Assembly: GCF_018688255.1 (NCBI RefSeq)
Contig: NZ_CP061314.1
Location: forward strand, 1,116,001-1,180,000
Direction: 5' to 3'
Length of the DNA: 64,000 bases
Origin: Polynucleobacter corsicus
GTDB taxonomy: Bacteria; Pseudomonadota; Gammaproteobacteria; Burkholderiales; Burkholderiaceae
A program made the position numbers and the translations under genes. The notes beneath the pieces were generated by a model. That model was not told where the DNA came from and made no database searches. It saw only the letters and a list, made by a program, of their open reading frames with translations. Below are positions 42,709 through 51,740 of this stretch, one piece after another; the first letter of the stretch is position 1; the number at the start of each line of letters is the position of its first letter.

Positions 42709-45700
42709 CTATCGAAAGCTAGCCAAGACCTTTTCTAGGCGCTTTAAGGACATTGGGCTTGGGGTCTTTAGCTCCTGGGCATATAACGCCACCCTCAATT
42801 CCTCCAGCTGCCAGCGAAAATCCGCTAAAGCCTGATCCTCACCAAAAGCATGTGACGCAGAGCCTTGGCCAGCCTGAACGAGTTTTTGCCATGGCCTGGC
42901 AACCGACTCCCAATCTTTTTGGCACTGTGAATCCCGGATTGGATTAGCGCGTAATTTATCAATTCGCATGGCAATAGCTTTGAGATAGCGAGGGAAATGC
43001 ACTAACTGGCTGTATGGCGTATCTGAAACAAATTTAGGGGATATGAGGCCTTGGACTTGATTCTGAATATCTGCATGGGCATTAGCTGAGGCAGCCTTTG
43101 CTTGAGATAACTTCTTTTGTAGATCTGCATAAGCCTGCAATGCCGCCAAGGCATGCTTTGCAATCTCCTGCGCGATCAGAGCCAAACGGGGCTTACCTGC
43201 TTGTAAACGCTCTGCAAATTGCTCGGCATTCACGGGCAATGGATCACTCATAAATGCCCGCTCCAAAGCAAGATTCAGAATTTGCTCAATTAAGCTATCA
43301 ACAGATCCAATATTGATAAACAGCAATCCAAGCTCCCTAATTCCAGGGAGTTGTTTTTGCAACGCCTTGAGTGTGTCTTTATTCGATAGCGCGAATAATC
43401 TGCACAATCCCCGCCAATGATGTTTTCTAGCTTCTAGCAAATCATCGAATACTTCAAGATCACATGCTTCGATACGATCGACTAAAGCTGGATAGCCAAA
43501 TAAGACGCTATTACCTTTCTGAATTTCTAGAGTCTCAGGTAGCTCACCAAAGTCCCAGCTTCGATAACCACCCTGCTCAACCGTTTTTACTGAAGATGCA
43601 TTAGTACTTTGATTGGCTTTACTAATAGGGGCGGCGTTACTCACCTGAGCAAGCACACCGAGCTCTTCATGGACTGCTTGCTGCGCTATGGCTTGGAAGG
43701 CTGTGCGGGCAGTCTCTCCATATTCAGCACGCAAGCGGGATAAATTACGTTCCAACTCCAATTGGCGGCCGTGCTCATCAACTAGGCGGAAATTCATTGA
43801 AGAATGTAAAGGCAAAGATTCTGGTCTGAAATCAGTCCGTTTAATTTCTAAGCCACGTTCTTTACGAATATCGGTAATGAGACTATCTAAAAAGTCACCT
43901 ACCCCAAACTGCTTGCTTGATAACATCCGCTCTAAATAGGATTTTGCATACTCGGGTAGTGGCACGCAGTGGCGACGCAATTTCTGAGGAAGTGATTTAA
44001 GTAATAACCCAATTTTTTCTTCACACATGCCTGGAACTAGCCAATCACATCGACGACCATCAACCTGATTTAATAGAGTCAAAGGCACTACCAGTGTTAC
44101 TCCATCTTTGGGGCTGCCAGGTTCAAAGTGGTAAGTCAAACTTAGTTCGCTGCCACCAACCATCATCTTTTTAGGATAGCGATCTACCGTAATTCCAGCT
44201 GCCTCATGGCGCATTAAATCTGCTTTGGCCAGGCGCAAAAGGCTGTCAGCACCCTCCTCAGCAATGTCTTTACTCGCTAAGGTCTTTAGCAACCAGGCTT
44301 TCATGCCCTCCCTGCTCAGAACATCCTCAGGAATGCGTGAATCATAAAAAGCAAAAAGGAGATCATCATCCACCAACACATCGGGGCGTCGTGAACGATG
44401 CTCGAGTGCCTCAATCTCTTTAATCAATCTACGGTTATGCCAAAAGAATTCAAAAGTCCCGGGATACTTTTTTCTAGCATCAGCTTCGGTCTCCCGCATT
44501 AATGCCGGGCTATCCATACGGCCAAACATCTCTTCTTGAACTAATGCCTGGGTAATAAATAAACTGCGCGCATCTTTTGGGTTATGGGGCTCATAACGTA
44601 CGCGACGACCGTGATAAATCGGCAGACCATATAAAGTTCCGCGCTCAAAGGCCATAACCTCTCCTTGACGACTATCCCAGAATGGCTCACTCAAGGATTT
44701 AATCAGGCGGTGGGTTGCAACCTTCTCAACCCACCCGGGCTCGATTTTTGCAATTGTGCGAGCGTACATGCGATTGGTTTCTTGAAGTTCGCCAGCCAAA
44801 ATCCAAGCTCCAGCTTTTTTGCCAATCGTTGAACCCGGCCATATAAAGGGACGAATACCGCGTGCACCAATATAACTACCCGTCTTACTGCCACGCTCCT
44901 GAGATTTTTCATCCTCTTCTTTTTTGGCCACATAGCCCAAGAGGCCAGTTAATAGCGAAAGATGAACTTGTTCGTAAGTAGCGGCGGATGGATTTTCTTT
45001 CCAGCCCTTTTCGGCCAACATCGTATGCAGTTGACCATGAACATCGCGCCATTCACGCAGACGTCTTGGTGACAAAAACTTACTACGGCAGAGATTCTCT
45101 AATTGTCGATTACTGTGCTTGTGCTTCAAGGCATCTTGATGCCAATCCCAAAGCTTAACGAAACTTAGAAACTCGGAACGCTCATCCGCAAACTGCAAAT
45201 GCGCTTGGTCAGCGGCAGCTGCTTGATCCATAGGTCGATCACGTGGATCTTGTGTAGCCAAAGCGGAGGCGATGATAGTGACCTCACGCAATGCGTTGTG
45301 CTCCTTGGCCGCTAACAGCATTCGACCAATCCGAGGATCTAATGGCAGATCCGCTAACTGCTTACCAATAGGGGTCAACTTGAATCTGCTGTTGCTATCC
45401 GTATCGTTATTGATGGTGACCTCGTCATAGGCAATAGCGCCTAACTCATCTAGGAGCTGTACACCGTCAGCAATCGCGCGACCCAAAGGTTTATCAATAA
45501 ATGGAAATTCTTGAATGCGAGGTAAACGTAGAGAACTCATGCGAAGCAAGACCGCCGCTAATGAGCTACGCAGGATTTCTGGATCAGTAAATTTGGGACG
45601 ACTTAAATAATCTTGCTCGCTGTAGAGACGAATGCAAATACCATCTGACACGCGGCCACAACGACCTGCCCTCTGATTAGCAGCCGCCTGAGAAATTGAC

Positions 45701-46791
45701 TCAATCTGAAGTTGCTCTACTTTGTTACGGTAGGAGTAGCGTTTGACACGTGCCAGGCCACTATCGACCACATATCGAATATTGGGAACTGTTAATGAGG
45801 TCTCGGCAACGTTAGTCGTCAAAATAATACGGCGGCCATTGCCGGGGTTGAATACGCGCTCTTGTTCCGCAACCGATTGCCGAGCAAAAAGACTCAAAAT
45901 CTCCGGATGAAAGCGTTGCTGGAGAACATGGTCTTTTCTGAGAGCTTCAGCACAATCCCGAATCTCCCGCTCTCCGGGCAGGAAGACCAGTACATCTCCT
46001 GCACCAGACACAACTTCACGCCATACTTTTGCAATTGCTTCTGTGACTGCGTCCGAAAGCTCCTTGGCCTCTTTGGACTCTTTTTTTCCGTCAGGCTTAA
46101 CGTCAGGCTCTAGTGGTTCATAACGTTGCTCGACCGGGAAAAGTCGCCCACTCACCTCAATTACCGGAGCAGACTTGCCATTTAATGCGAAATGATCTGA
46201 AAAACGCTTTGCATCAATAGTCGCCGAAGTAATAATCAACTTGAGGTCTGGGCGCTTGGGTAGCAACTGTCGCAGATAACCCAATAGAAAATCAATATTG
46301 AGGCTGCGCTCATGAGCCTCATCAATAATGAGAGTGTCGTAGGCACGAAGCTGAGGGTCTCGCTGCGTTTCTGCCAGCAAGATGCCATCGGTCATCAACT
46401 TGATTGAAGCGCCCTGACTGGTCTTATCAGCAAAGCGCACTTGGTAGCCCACGTCTTGACCAATGGGAGTGCCCAACTCCTGGGCGATGCGCTTTGCAGT
46501 GGCTGTCGCAGCGATACGGCGAGGTTGCGTGTGTCCAATGAGGCGACCACCGTTCATAGTGCCCCTGCCAAGATCTAAACAGATTTTGGGTAATTGGGTT
46601 GTTTTGCCTGATCCAGTCTCTCCACACACAATGACGACCTGATGGGAGCTCAAAGCATCCTTGATGATTTGACGCTGGCCTGATACCGGCAACTCCTCTG
46701 GAAATTGAATCTCCAGCCGTCGAAGGGTGTTGGAAGCAGGCACAGTCTCAGGGCTCGCTTTGGGTTTTTGTTGGTTTATGGGCTCTTGCAC
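42709..46791 (-). CDS. hrpA: ATP-dependent RNA helicase HrpA
   Basis: HrpA is a DEAH-box helicase that rescues stalled ribosomes. The 1360-residue product has GETGSGKTTQLPK (about 56-68), IIDEAHERSLN, SATIDAKRFSDHF, the helicase C-domain with NVAETSLTVPNIRYVVDSGLARV and QRAGRCGR, then the HA2/OB part and a long DUF3418 C-terminal region (about 720-1355). It starts with GTG at 46789-46791; 17 bases separate it from the divergent argA start. The length is slightly above that of the E. coli protein. Confidence 0.95.
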   Translation of the reverse strand: MQEPINQQKPKASPETVPASNTLRRLEIQFPEELPVSGQRQIIKDALSSHQVVIVCGETGSGKTTQLPKICLDLGRGTMNGGRLIGHTQPRRIAATATAKRIAQELGTPIGQDVGYQVRFADKTSQGASIKLMTDGILLAETQRDPQLRAYDTLIIDEAHERSLNIDFLLGYLRQLLPKRPDLKLIITSATIDAKRFSDHFALNGKSAPVIEVSGRLFPVEQRYEPLEPDVKPDGKKESKEAKELSDAVTEAIAKVWREVVSGAGDVLVFLPGEREIRDCAEALRKDHVLQQRFHPEILSLFARQSVAEQERVFNPGNGRRIILTTNVAETSLTVPNIRYVVDSGLARVKRYSYRNKVEQLQIESISQAAANQRAGRCGRVSDGICIRLYSEQDYLSRPKFTDPEILRSSLAAVLLRMSSLRLPRIQEFPFIDKPLGRAIADGVQLLDELGAIAYDEVTINNDTDSNSRFKLTPIGKQLADLPLDPRIGRMLLAAKEHNALREVTIIASALATQDPRDRPMDQAAAADQAHLQFADERSEFLSFVKLWDWHQDALKHKHSNRQLENLCRSKFLSPRRLREWRDVHGQLHTMLAEKGWKENPSAATYEQVHLSLLTGLLGYVAKKEEDEKSQERGSKTGSYIGARGIRPFIWPGSTIGKKAGAWILAGELQETNRMYARTIAKIEPGWVEKVATHRLIKSLSEPFWDSRQGEVMAFERGTLYGLPIYHGRRVRYEPHNPKDARSLFITQALVQEEMFGRMDSPALMRETEADARKKYPGTFEFFWHNRRLIKEIEALEHRSRRPDVLVDDDLLFAFYDSRIPEDVLSREGMKAWLLKTLASKDIAEEGADSLLRLAKADLMRHEAAGITVDRYPKKMMVGGSELSLTYHFEPGSPKDGVTLVVPLTLLNQVDGRRCDWLVPGMCEEKIGLLLKSLPQKLRRHCVPLPEYAKSYLERMLSSKQFGVGDFLDSLITDIRKERGLEIKRTDFRPESLPLHSSMNFRLVDEHGRQLELERNLSRLRAEYGETARTAFQAIAQQAVHEELGVLAQVSNAAPISKANQSTNASSVKTVEQGGYRSWDFGELPETLEIQKGNSVLFGYPALVDRIEACDLEVFDDLLEARKHHWRGLCRLFALSNKDTLKALQKQLPGIRELGLLFINIGSVDSLIEQILNLALERAFMSDPLPVNAEQFAERLQAGKPRLALIAQEIAKHALAALQAYADLQKKLSQAKAASANAHADIQNQVQGLISPKFVSDTPYSQLVHFPRYLKAIAMRIDKLRANPIRDSQCQKDWESVARPWQKLVQAGQGSASHAFGEDQALADFRWQLEELRVALYAQELKTPSPMSLKRLEKVLASFR

Positions 46792-46799
46792 CCTATAAT
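46771..46799 (+). promoter_or_regulatory. Promoter of argA placed for a near-leaderless transcript
   Basis: TTGGTT (46771-46776), 17 bases and a perfect TATAAT (46794-46799) lie inside the start of hrpA on the opposite strand. Nine bases separate the -10 box from the argA ATG, so the 5' leader would be only a few bases. No Shine-Dalgarno sequence is visible. Confidence 0.5.
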
Positions 46800-46808
46800 T
46801 TTCTCACT

Positions 46809-48173
46809 ATGCCAACAAATGCACCGAATCCCGGCTCAAATGCCGAAGAATCCAGCTCTAACTTTCCTTTTGTAGGATGGCTGCGTGATGTTGCGCCCTA
46901 TATCCATAGCTTCCGCGAGAAGACCTTTGTCATTGCCTTTGCTGGTGAACTAGCTCAAGAAATTGGCCTAGAAAATCTGATTGAAGATATCGCCATGCTG
47001 CACGCCATGGGTATGCGGATTGTTTTGGTTCACGGCATCCGCCCTCAAATTGAAGAGCAACTCATGCTTCGCAATATCAAGAGTCAGTTTGGCCAAAGTG
47101 CAATGCATAGCTACCGGATTACCGATGCAGCTGCCCTAGAGTGCGTCAAAGAAGCTGCTGGTGAACTACGCCTCGATATCGAAGCAGCATTTAGTCGGGG
47201 CTTGCCCAACACTCCGATGGCAGGCTCACGAATTTCGGTTATCTCAGGCAACTTTATTACAGCAATGCCTGTAGGCGTAGTTGAGGGAATTGATTACATT
47301 CATACTGGCTTGGTACGTAAGGTGGACTCTACCTCCATCAAGCTCTCACTTGATAGCAATAAGATCGTACTGCTCTCGCCTTTGGGATTCTCGCCAACTG
47401 GTCAAGCATTTAATCTCGCCTTTGAAGATGTAGCTGCATCTACTGCTGTGGCACTCAAAGCGGATAAATTAATTTTCTTAAGCCCCTATACCGGTTTGAA
47501 AGATGAGGAAGATGACTTCATCACCGAACTCTCAATGCCCCAGCTTCAAGAATACGTATCCCAACATCCAGAACTCGATATAGGCATGAAGAGTTTGTTG
47601 AATATTTCTGGCAGGGCTATTCGTGCTGGCGTCAGTCGCGTGCACTTCTTGCCATGCAACCGAGATGGCGCCCTCCTGGAAGAGCTCTTTACCCATGATG
47701 GTATTGGCATGATGCTAGCCTCATCCGATATTGAGAATTTACGTGAAGCCAATCAGGATGACGTTGGTGGCATTCTGCAGCTCACCAGCCCGCTCGAAGA
47801 TGAAGGTATTTTGGCTGCGCGGGGTCAGGACGTTATTGAGCGTGATATTCAGCGCTTCTCTGTGATTGAGCATGACCGGGTTCTCTTTGGATGCGCAGCC
47901 CTCTTCCCATTTCCGAATGGCGTAGGTGAACTAGCTTGTCTCGCAGTTGATCCGGATGTTCAAGGTTCAGGCGATGGAGAGCGTTTGCTCAAGCGCGTTG
48001 AAATGCGAGCAAAACGGGAAGGCATCAAGAAGCTTTTCGTTTTGACGACTAGAACAGAACATTGGTTTTTGAAGCGCGGCTTTAAGCGCGCCTCGGTAGA
48101 TGATCTTCCAGAAGAAAGAAAGCAAATTTACAACTGGGATCGTAAATCCATGGTCTTAACCAAAGATCTTTAA
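46809..48173 (+). CDS. argA: N-acetylglutamate synthase (amino acid kinase plus GNAT domains)
   Basis: ArgA acetylates glutamate with acetyl-CoA, the first step of arginine synthesis. The 454-residue product has an amino-acid-kinase-like domain (about 28-300: FVGWLRDVAPYIHSFREKTFVIAFAGE..., LVHGIRPQIEEQL) and a C-terminal GNAT domain (about 310-450: LACLAVDPDVQGSGDGERLLKRVE, WFLKRGF). The usual regulation is feedback by arginine. It is divergent from hrpA and followed by yggX after 53 bases. Confidence 0.96.
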   Translation: MPTNAPNPGSNAEESSSNFPFVGWLRDVAPYIHSFREKTFVIAFAGELAQEIGLENLIEDIAMLHAMGMRIVLVHGIRPQIEEQLMLRNIKSQFGQSAMHSYRITDAAALECVKEAAGELRLDIEAAFSRGLPNTPMAGSRISVISGNFITAMPVGVVEGIDYIHTGLVRKVDSTSIKLSLDSNKIVLLSPLGFSPTGQAFNLAFEDVAASTAVALKADKLIFLSPYTGLKDEEDDFITELSMPQLQEYVSQHPELDIGMKSLLNISGRAIRAGVSRVHFLPCNRDGALLEELFTHDGIGMMLASSDIENLREANQDDVGGILQLTSPLEDEGILAARGQDVIERDIQRFSVIEHDRVLFGCAALFPFPNGVGELACLAVDPDVQGSGDGERLLKRVEMRAKREGIKKLFVLTTRTEHWFLKRGFKRASVDDLPEERKQIYNWDRKSMVLTKDL

Positions 48174-48226
48174 TAAGTTATTTTTATATTTTTTCTTTAG
48201 CACACCGTATTTGAAAGGCAACACAA

Positions 48227-48499
48227 ATGGCACGAATGGTTCAATGCATCAAACTGAATAAAGAAGCTGAAGGCATGGACTTCGCACCACTACCTGGCGA
48301 CCTCGGTAAGAAAGTTTGGAATCAAGTCTCTAAAGAGGCATGGGCCGCTTGGTTGAAACACCAAACCATGCTTATTAATGAGAATCGCCTGAACATGGCG
48401 GACCCTCGTGCTCGTCAGTACCTCCTCAAGCAAGTTGAAAAATACTTCTTTGAAGGTGGTGCAGACATGGCTCAGGGCTATGTACCGCCAGCTGAATAA
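48227..48499 (+). CDS. yggX: Probable Fe(2+)-trafficking / oxidative damage protection protein YggX
   Basis: The 90-residue product matches YggX over its whole length: VQCIKLNKEAEGMDFAPLPGDLGKKVW at the start with Cys7, then KHQTMLINENRLNMADPRARQYLLKQVEKYFF. It protects Fe-S enzymes from oxidation and is small and cytoplasmic. It lies between argA and the small-RNA locus. Confidence 0.95.
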   Translation: MARMVQCIKLNKEAEGMDFAPLPGDLGKKVWNQVSKEAWAAWLKHQTMLINENRLNMADPRARQYLLKQVEKYFFEGGADMAQGYVPPAE

Positions 48500-48516
48500 T
48501 TCTTTTTGAATATCTC

Positions 48517-48545
48517 TTGACGAGTTAAATTCAGAAGCATAGGAT
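48517..48545 (+). promoter_or_regulatory. Strong sigma-70-like promoter in the yggX-rpiA interval
   Basis: TTGACG (48517-48522), exactly 17 bases and TAGGAT (48540-48545) begin 18 bases after the yggX stop. With no reading frame downstream on this strand, it points to an RNA gene beginning near 48552. Confidence 0.6.
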
Positions 48546-48551
48546 GAAATC

Positions 48552-48718
48552 GTAGTCAGTCAGTTTGTGTGATCGGCTACATTGGCGAAAGCCACTACTT
48601 GTAAGCATATCTATGTGCTTATGGGCATCGGGAACATCAATTCTTCCCTTTGCCTGCGCCATGAATCGTCATGGCAAACAAACCCGATGGAACAGCTTGC
48701 TGCCCCGTCGGGTTTTTT
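48552..48718 (+). ncRNA. Candidate structured small RNA, possibly 6S RNA (ssrS)
   Basis: The interval between yggX and the convergent rpiA holds a good promoter, about 167 bases without a coding frame, and a strong terminator. The expected transcript has hairpins such as TGGC-GAAA-GCCA (near 48582), TAAGCA/TGCTTA (near 48602-48621), and CCATGA-ATCG-TCATGG (48658-48673). Size, a lone promoter and terminator, and a GCCTGCG-containing 3' part agree with 6S RNA, the global RNA polymerase regulator, but I could not show the characteristic long closing stem and central bubble by hand. The RNA-gene call is firmer than the 6S name. Confidence 0.5.
48681..48718 (+). terminator. Rho-independent terminator of the small-RNA unit
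   Basis: AACCCGATGG pairs with CCGTCGGGTT (one wobble), with an inner CAGC/GCTG stem and six T behind it. It stands just before the rpiA stop on the other strand. On the minus strand the T content behind the hairpin is lower, so it serves mainly the plus-strand transcript. Confidence 0.85.
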
Positions 48719-48720
48719 AA

Positions 48721-49431
48721 TTAGAAAGTGATTCTGCTCACGCCAGAGGTATTGCTCACCAGCAAAACATCCGCCTTCTCTTTTGCAAATAAGCCAACAG
48801 TGATTACGCCAGCGATTTGATTGATTTGCGACTCAAGAGCGATGGGGTTAGCGATCTTTAAACCAGCGATATCCAAAATCCAGCCGCCGTTATCCGTCAC
48901 AAAAGGCTGACTTGGGGTCTGACCTAAGTCTTCACGAGTCTCTTTGCTCATTCTGAGTGTGACTGCACCGCCCAACTTAGCTAGCTCTTGAGTAACAATA
49001 CCTTTTGATAAGGGAATGATTTCCACAGGCAATGCAAAGTTCCCCAATACCGGAACCTGTTTTGAGGCATCACAGATGCAGATAAATTGCTTGGCCATGG
49101 AGGCAATAATCTTTTCACGGGTCAAAGCGCCGCCGCCGCCCTTGATCATATGACCAGCAGGATCTATTTCATCGGCGCCGTCCACATAAGCAGGTAGACG
49201 ATCCACCTCATTGGGATCTAAGACCTTAAAACCGTGTTTTAACAGGCGCTCAGTCGTGGCATTAGAACTAGACACCGTACCAGCGAAATGATCCTTGTGG
49301 GGCGCTAAGGCATCAATAAAGTAATTGGCGGTAGAGCCTGTCCCGATACCCAAGATCTGGCCTGCGGGTAGCTTTAAAACCTCATCCCGAGCTGCTTCAC
49401 CCACCAATTGCTTTAGTTGATCTTGATTCAT
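48721..49431 (-). CDS. rpiA: Ribose-5-phosphate isomerase A
   Basis: RpiA interconverts ribose 5-phosphate and ribulose 5-phosphate in the pentose phosphate pathway. The 236-residue product shows ILGIGTGSTANYFIDAL (phosphate loop), SSNATTERL, YVDGADEIDPAGHMIKGGGGALTREKI with catalytic Asp/Glu, and KQVPVLGNFALPVEI with the catalytic lysine. It is divergent from tal, another pentose phosphate enzyme, with 110 bases between. Confidence 0.97.
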   Translation of the reverse strand: MNQDQLKQLVGEAARDEVLKLPAGQILGIGTGSTANYFIDALAPHKDHFAGTVSSSNATTERLLKHGFKVLDPNEVDRLPAYVDGADEIDPAGHMIKGGGGALTREKIIASMAKQFICICDASKQVPVLGNFALPVEIIPLSKGIVTQELAKLGGAVTLRMSKETREDLGQTPSQPFVTDNGGWILDIAGLKIANPIALESQINQIAGVITVGLFAKEKADVLLVSNTSGVSRITF

Positions 49432-49481
49432 GATCTTGCCCGATATCCTTATCTGAACTGGAACAGCCTTATTTATCCATC

Positions 49482-49493
49482 TATCATATGATA
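49482..49493. promoter_or_regulatory. 12-base perfect palindrome between rpiA and tal
   Basis: TATCATATGATA lies roughly midway between the divergent starts of rpiA and tal, in an AT-rich stretch where the -10 regions of both would be expected. It may be an operator or simply overlapping -10 boxes. Confidence 0.3.
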
Positions 49494-49541
49494 TTCAATC
49501 TATATCACCTGATTAATTCATCGAGAGTATTGCCAATAGCC

Positions 49542-50510
49542 ATGACATCACCTGCAAGCGCACTGAGCCAACTCAAACAATTTACTACGGTCGTGGCCGA
49601 TACAGGCGACTTTGAGCGTATGCGGGAATATCAACCGCAAGACGCTACCACTAACCCCTCCCTCATCCTGAAGGCTGCCCAGCAAGCCAACTACCAGGCC
49701 TTGGTAAATCAAGTTAAATCAGCGCACCCTGGCATCAAGCCCGTCGATTTAGTCGACCACATCCTGGTAGCCTTTGGTCTGGAGATTTTGAAGATCGTCC
49801 CAGGTAGGGTTTCGACTGAAGTTGATGCCCGCCTCTCCTTTGATACTCTGGCAACGATTAAGAAGGCTAAGCACCTCATCTCACTGTATGAATCGCACGA
49901 GATCGACCGTAAACGTGTCTTAATTAAGTTAGCTGGTACATGGGAAGGAATTGAGGCAGCGAGAGTTTTAGAGGCTGAAGGCATTCATTGCAACATGACG
50001 CTGCTCTTCTCTTTGGTACAAGCGGCGGCTTGCGGTGCAGTCAATGCGAAATTGATTTCCCCTTTTGTAGGGCGCATTACCGATTGGCATAAAACGAAAC
50101 TTGGCAGTAATTGGAGTGATGAAAATAATGGCGGAGCAAATGATCCAGGCGTTACCTCCGTCAAGCGTATCTTCCACTATTACAAGCACTTCGGAATCAA
50201 TACCGAAATCATGGGGGCTAGCTTCCGTAATATCAGTCAAATATTAGAGCTAGCCGGATGTGACTTATTGACTATCAGCCCAGAGCTATTAGGTGATCTT
50301 CAGAACAGTTCGGCAGCGGTTGAGAAAAAACTGAATGCCAGTAATGCAGCTAGCGAGCTTGCAAGCGAAAATATCCTAGCACTGAAGCTAGATGAGCCAA
50401 ACTTTAGATTGCAGTTAAATGATGATGCAATGGCCACTGAAAAACTAGCCGAAGGGATTAGGAATTTCTGCATTGATACCGAGAAACTCGAAGCGCTCTT
50501 AAGTCACTAA
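49542..50510 (+). CDS. tal: Transaldolase (type 1)
   Basis: Tal moves a dihydroxyacetone unit between sugar phosphates in the pentose phosphate pathway. The product is 322 residues from the ATG at 49542-49544 (MTSPASALSQLKQFTTVVADTGDF), which matches the family start; an 18-residue extension upstream is hydrophobic and unlikely. Seen: DATTNPSLILKA, RVSTEVDARLSFD, the Schiff-base lysine in VLIKLAGTWEGI, and the phosphate-binding FRNISQI stretch. A thioredoxin gene follows after 30 bases. Confidence 0.95.
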   Translation: MTSPASALSQLKQFTTVVADTGDFERMREYQPQDATTNPSLILKAAQQANYQALVNQVKSAHPGIKPVDLVDHILVAFGLEILKIVPGRVSTEVDARLSFDTLATIKKAKHLISLYESHEIDRKRVLIKLAGTWEGIEAARVLEAEGIHCNMTLLFSLVQAAACGAVNAKLISPFVGRITDWHKTKLGSNWSDENNGGANDPGVTSVKRIFHYYKHFGINTEIMGASFRNISQILELAGCDLLTISPELLGDLQNSSAAVEKKLNASNAASELASENILALKLDEPNFRLQLNDDAMATEKLAEGIRNFCIDTEKLEALLSH

Positions 50511-50540
50511 TTCTGTAAATTGCCAGATTAAGGAGTCAAG

Positions 50541-50963
50541 ATGATTATTCATTGTCCGCATTGCAATAAAGGAAATCGTGTTCCTACTGAAAAGCTCAAT
50601 CAAACGCCTATTTGCGGAGCCTGCCAACAAGAACTCCTATCGCTTCCGATTAACGCCACAGCGGCTAACTTTAGCGAACTCGTAACTCAATCTGTCATGC
50701 CAGTGATAGTCGATTTTTGGGCACCATGGTGCGGACCCTGCAAAATGTTCGAGCCCATTTTTCAGGGAAGTGCCATTGCCCATGCAAATCAAATTTTGTT
50801 TGTGAAAGTTAATACCGAGGCAGAGCAAGCACTCGGATCGCAATGGAATATCCGATCAATACCAACTCTGACGGGATTTAAGGGTGGTAAAGAAGTGCAC
50901 CGTGTTAGTGGTGCTCTACCGCCAGCCGAACTAGAGCAATTTGTAAAGCAGTTGACTATTTAG
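50541..50963 (+). CDS. trxC: Thioredoxin 2 (TrxC) with N-terminal zinc-binding motif
   Basis: TrxC is a cytoplasmic thiol-disulfide reductase linked to oxidative stress. The 140-residue product has an N-terminal zinc-ribbon-like extension with CPHC (Cys5, Cys8) and CGAC (Cys25, Cys28), then a thioredoxin domain with DFWAPWCGPCKMF (redox pair Cys64 and Cys67) and SIPTLTGFKGG. Good AAGGAG site. Its stop overlaps the convergent rlmB end by 8 bases. Confidence 0.95.
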   Translation: MIIHCPHCNKGNRVPTEKLNQTPICGACQQELLSLPINATAANFSELVTQSVMPVIVDFWAPWCGPCKMFEPIFQGSAIAHANQILFVKVNTEAEQALGSQWNIRSIPTLTGFKGGKEVHRVSGALPPAELEQFVKQLTI

Positions 50964-51711
50964 GCTCTTTGGATAAACGCTGCCTCAACGCTTCGTACAA
51001 ACAGACGCCACTAGCAACGGATACGTTCAGACTCTCTACGACACCCTTCATCGGAATACGTACCAACTCATCACAAGTCTCACGAGTTAAGCGGCGCATG
51101 CCCTCACCCTCTGCGCCCATAACGATGCCGATGGGACCAGTCAGATCTAAGTCGTAGATCGATTTTTCAGCTTCATCATCAGTACCGATTAGCCAAACGC
51201 CCGCTTCTTGCATTTCTTTCATACTTCGAACCAGATTGGTAACGGTAATCACAGGCATTACCTCAGAAGCGCCGCTCGACACTTTACTCACAGTGGCATT
51301 AATTGAGGCTGAACGATCTTTAGGAATAACTACAGCATCCACACCCGCACCATCAGCGACACGCAAGCATGCACCAAAGTTATGGGGATCGGTTACGCCA
51401 TCTAAGACTAAGAACATTACCTTACTTTGATTGCTTTCCGCATCCTCAACTACTTCAGTAATGGTACGAGCAATGGTCATCTTCTCTGCCAGAGCCACCA
51501 CGCCTTGATGGCGATCATGACCTGCGAGTTTGTGAAGGCGCTCTGCATCGGCGGCATGCAGTCTTTCACCTAGAATTTCTTCAGCCTGCTTAAGAAAATC
51601 ACCCATACGACGATCACGCCGACTAGGATCAAAATATACTGACTTCAGACTTGCTGCGTCCACTCGTAAGCGCGCTTGTACTGCATGAAAACCAACTAAT
51701 ATTTGCTTCAT
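50956..51711 (-). CDS. rlmB: 23S rRNA (guanosine-2'-O-)-methyltransferase RlmB
   Basis: RlmB (SpoU/TrmH family) methylates the 2'-O of G2251 in 23S rRNA. The 251-residue product has an N-terminal substrate-binding domain with LVGFHAVQARLR and a SPOUT domain with DGVTDPHNFGACLRVADGAGVDAVV, IVMGAEGEGMRRLTRETCDELVRIPM and SLNVSVASGVCLYEALRQR. It follows rnr on the same strand after 29 bases, the usual rnr-rlmB order. Confidence 0.96.
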   Translation of the reverse strand: MKQILVGFHAVQARLRVDAASLKSVYFDPSRRDRRMGDFLKQAEEILGERLHAADAERLHKLAGHDRHQGVVALAEKMTIARTITEVVEDAESNQSKVMFLVLDGVTDPHNFGACLRVADGAGVDAVVIPKDRSASINATVSKVSSGASEVMPVITVTNLVRSMKEMQEAGVWLIGTDDEAEKSIYDLDLTGPIGIVMGAEGEGMRRLTRETCDELVRIPMKGVVESLNVSVASGVCLYEALRQRLSKEPK

Positions 51712-51740
51712 CTTTACTTATCTCGATCTGATATTGATAC

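Noticed and set aside
49488..49541. Extension of tal by 18 residues.
   Set aside because: The added sequence is hydrophobic, unlike transaldolases, and overlaps the promoter region.
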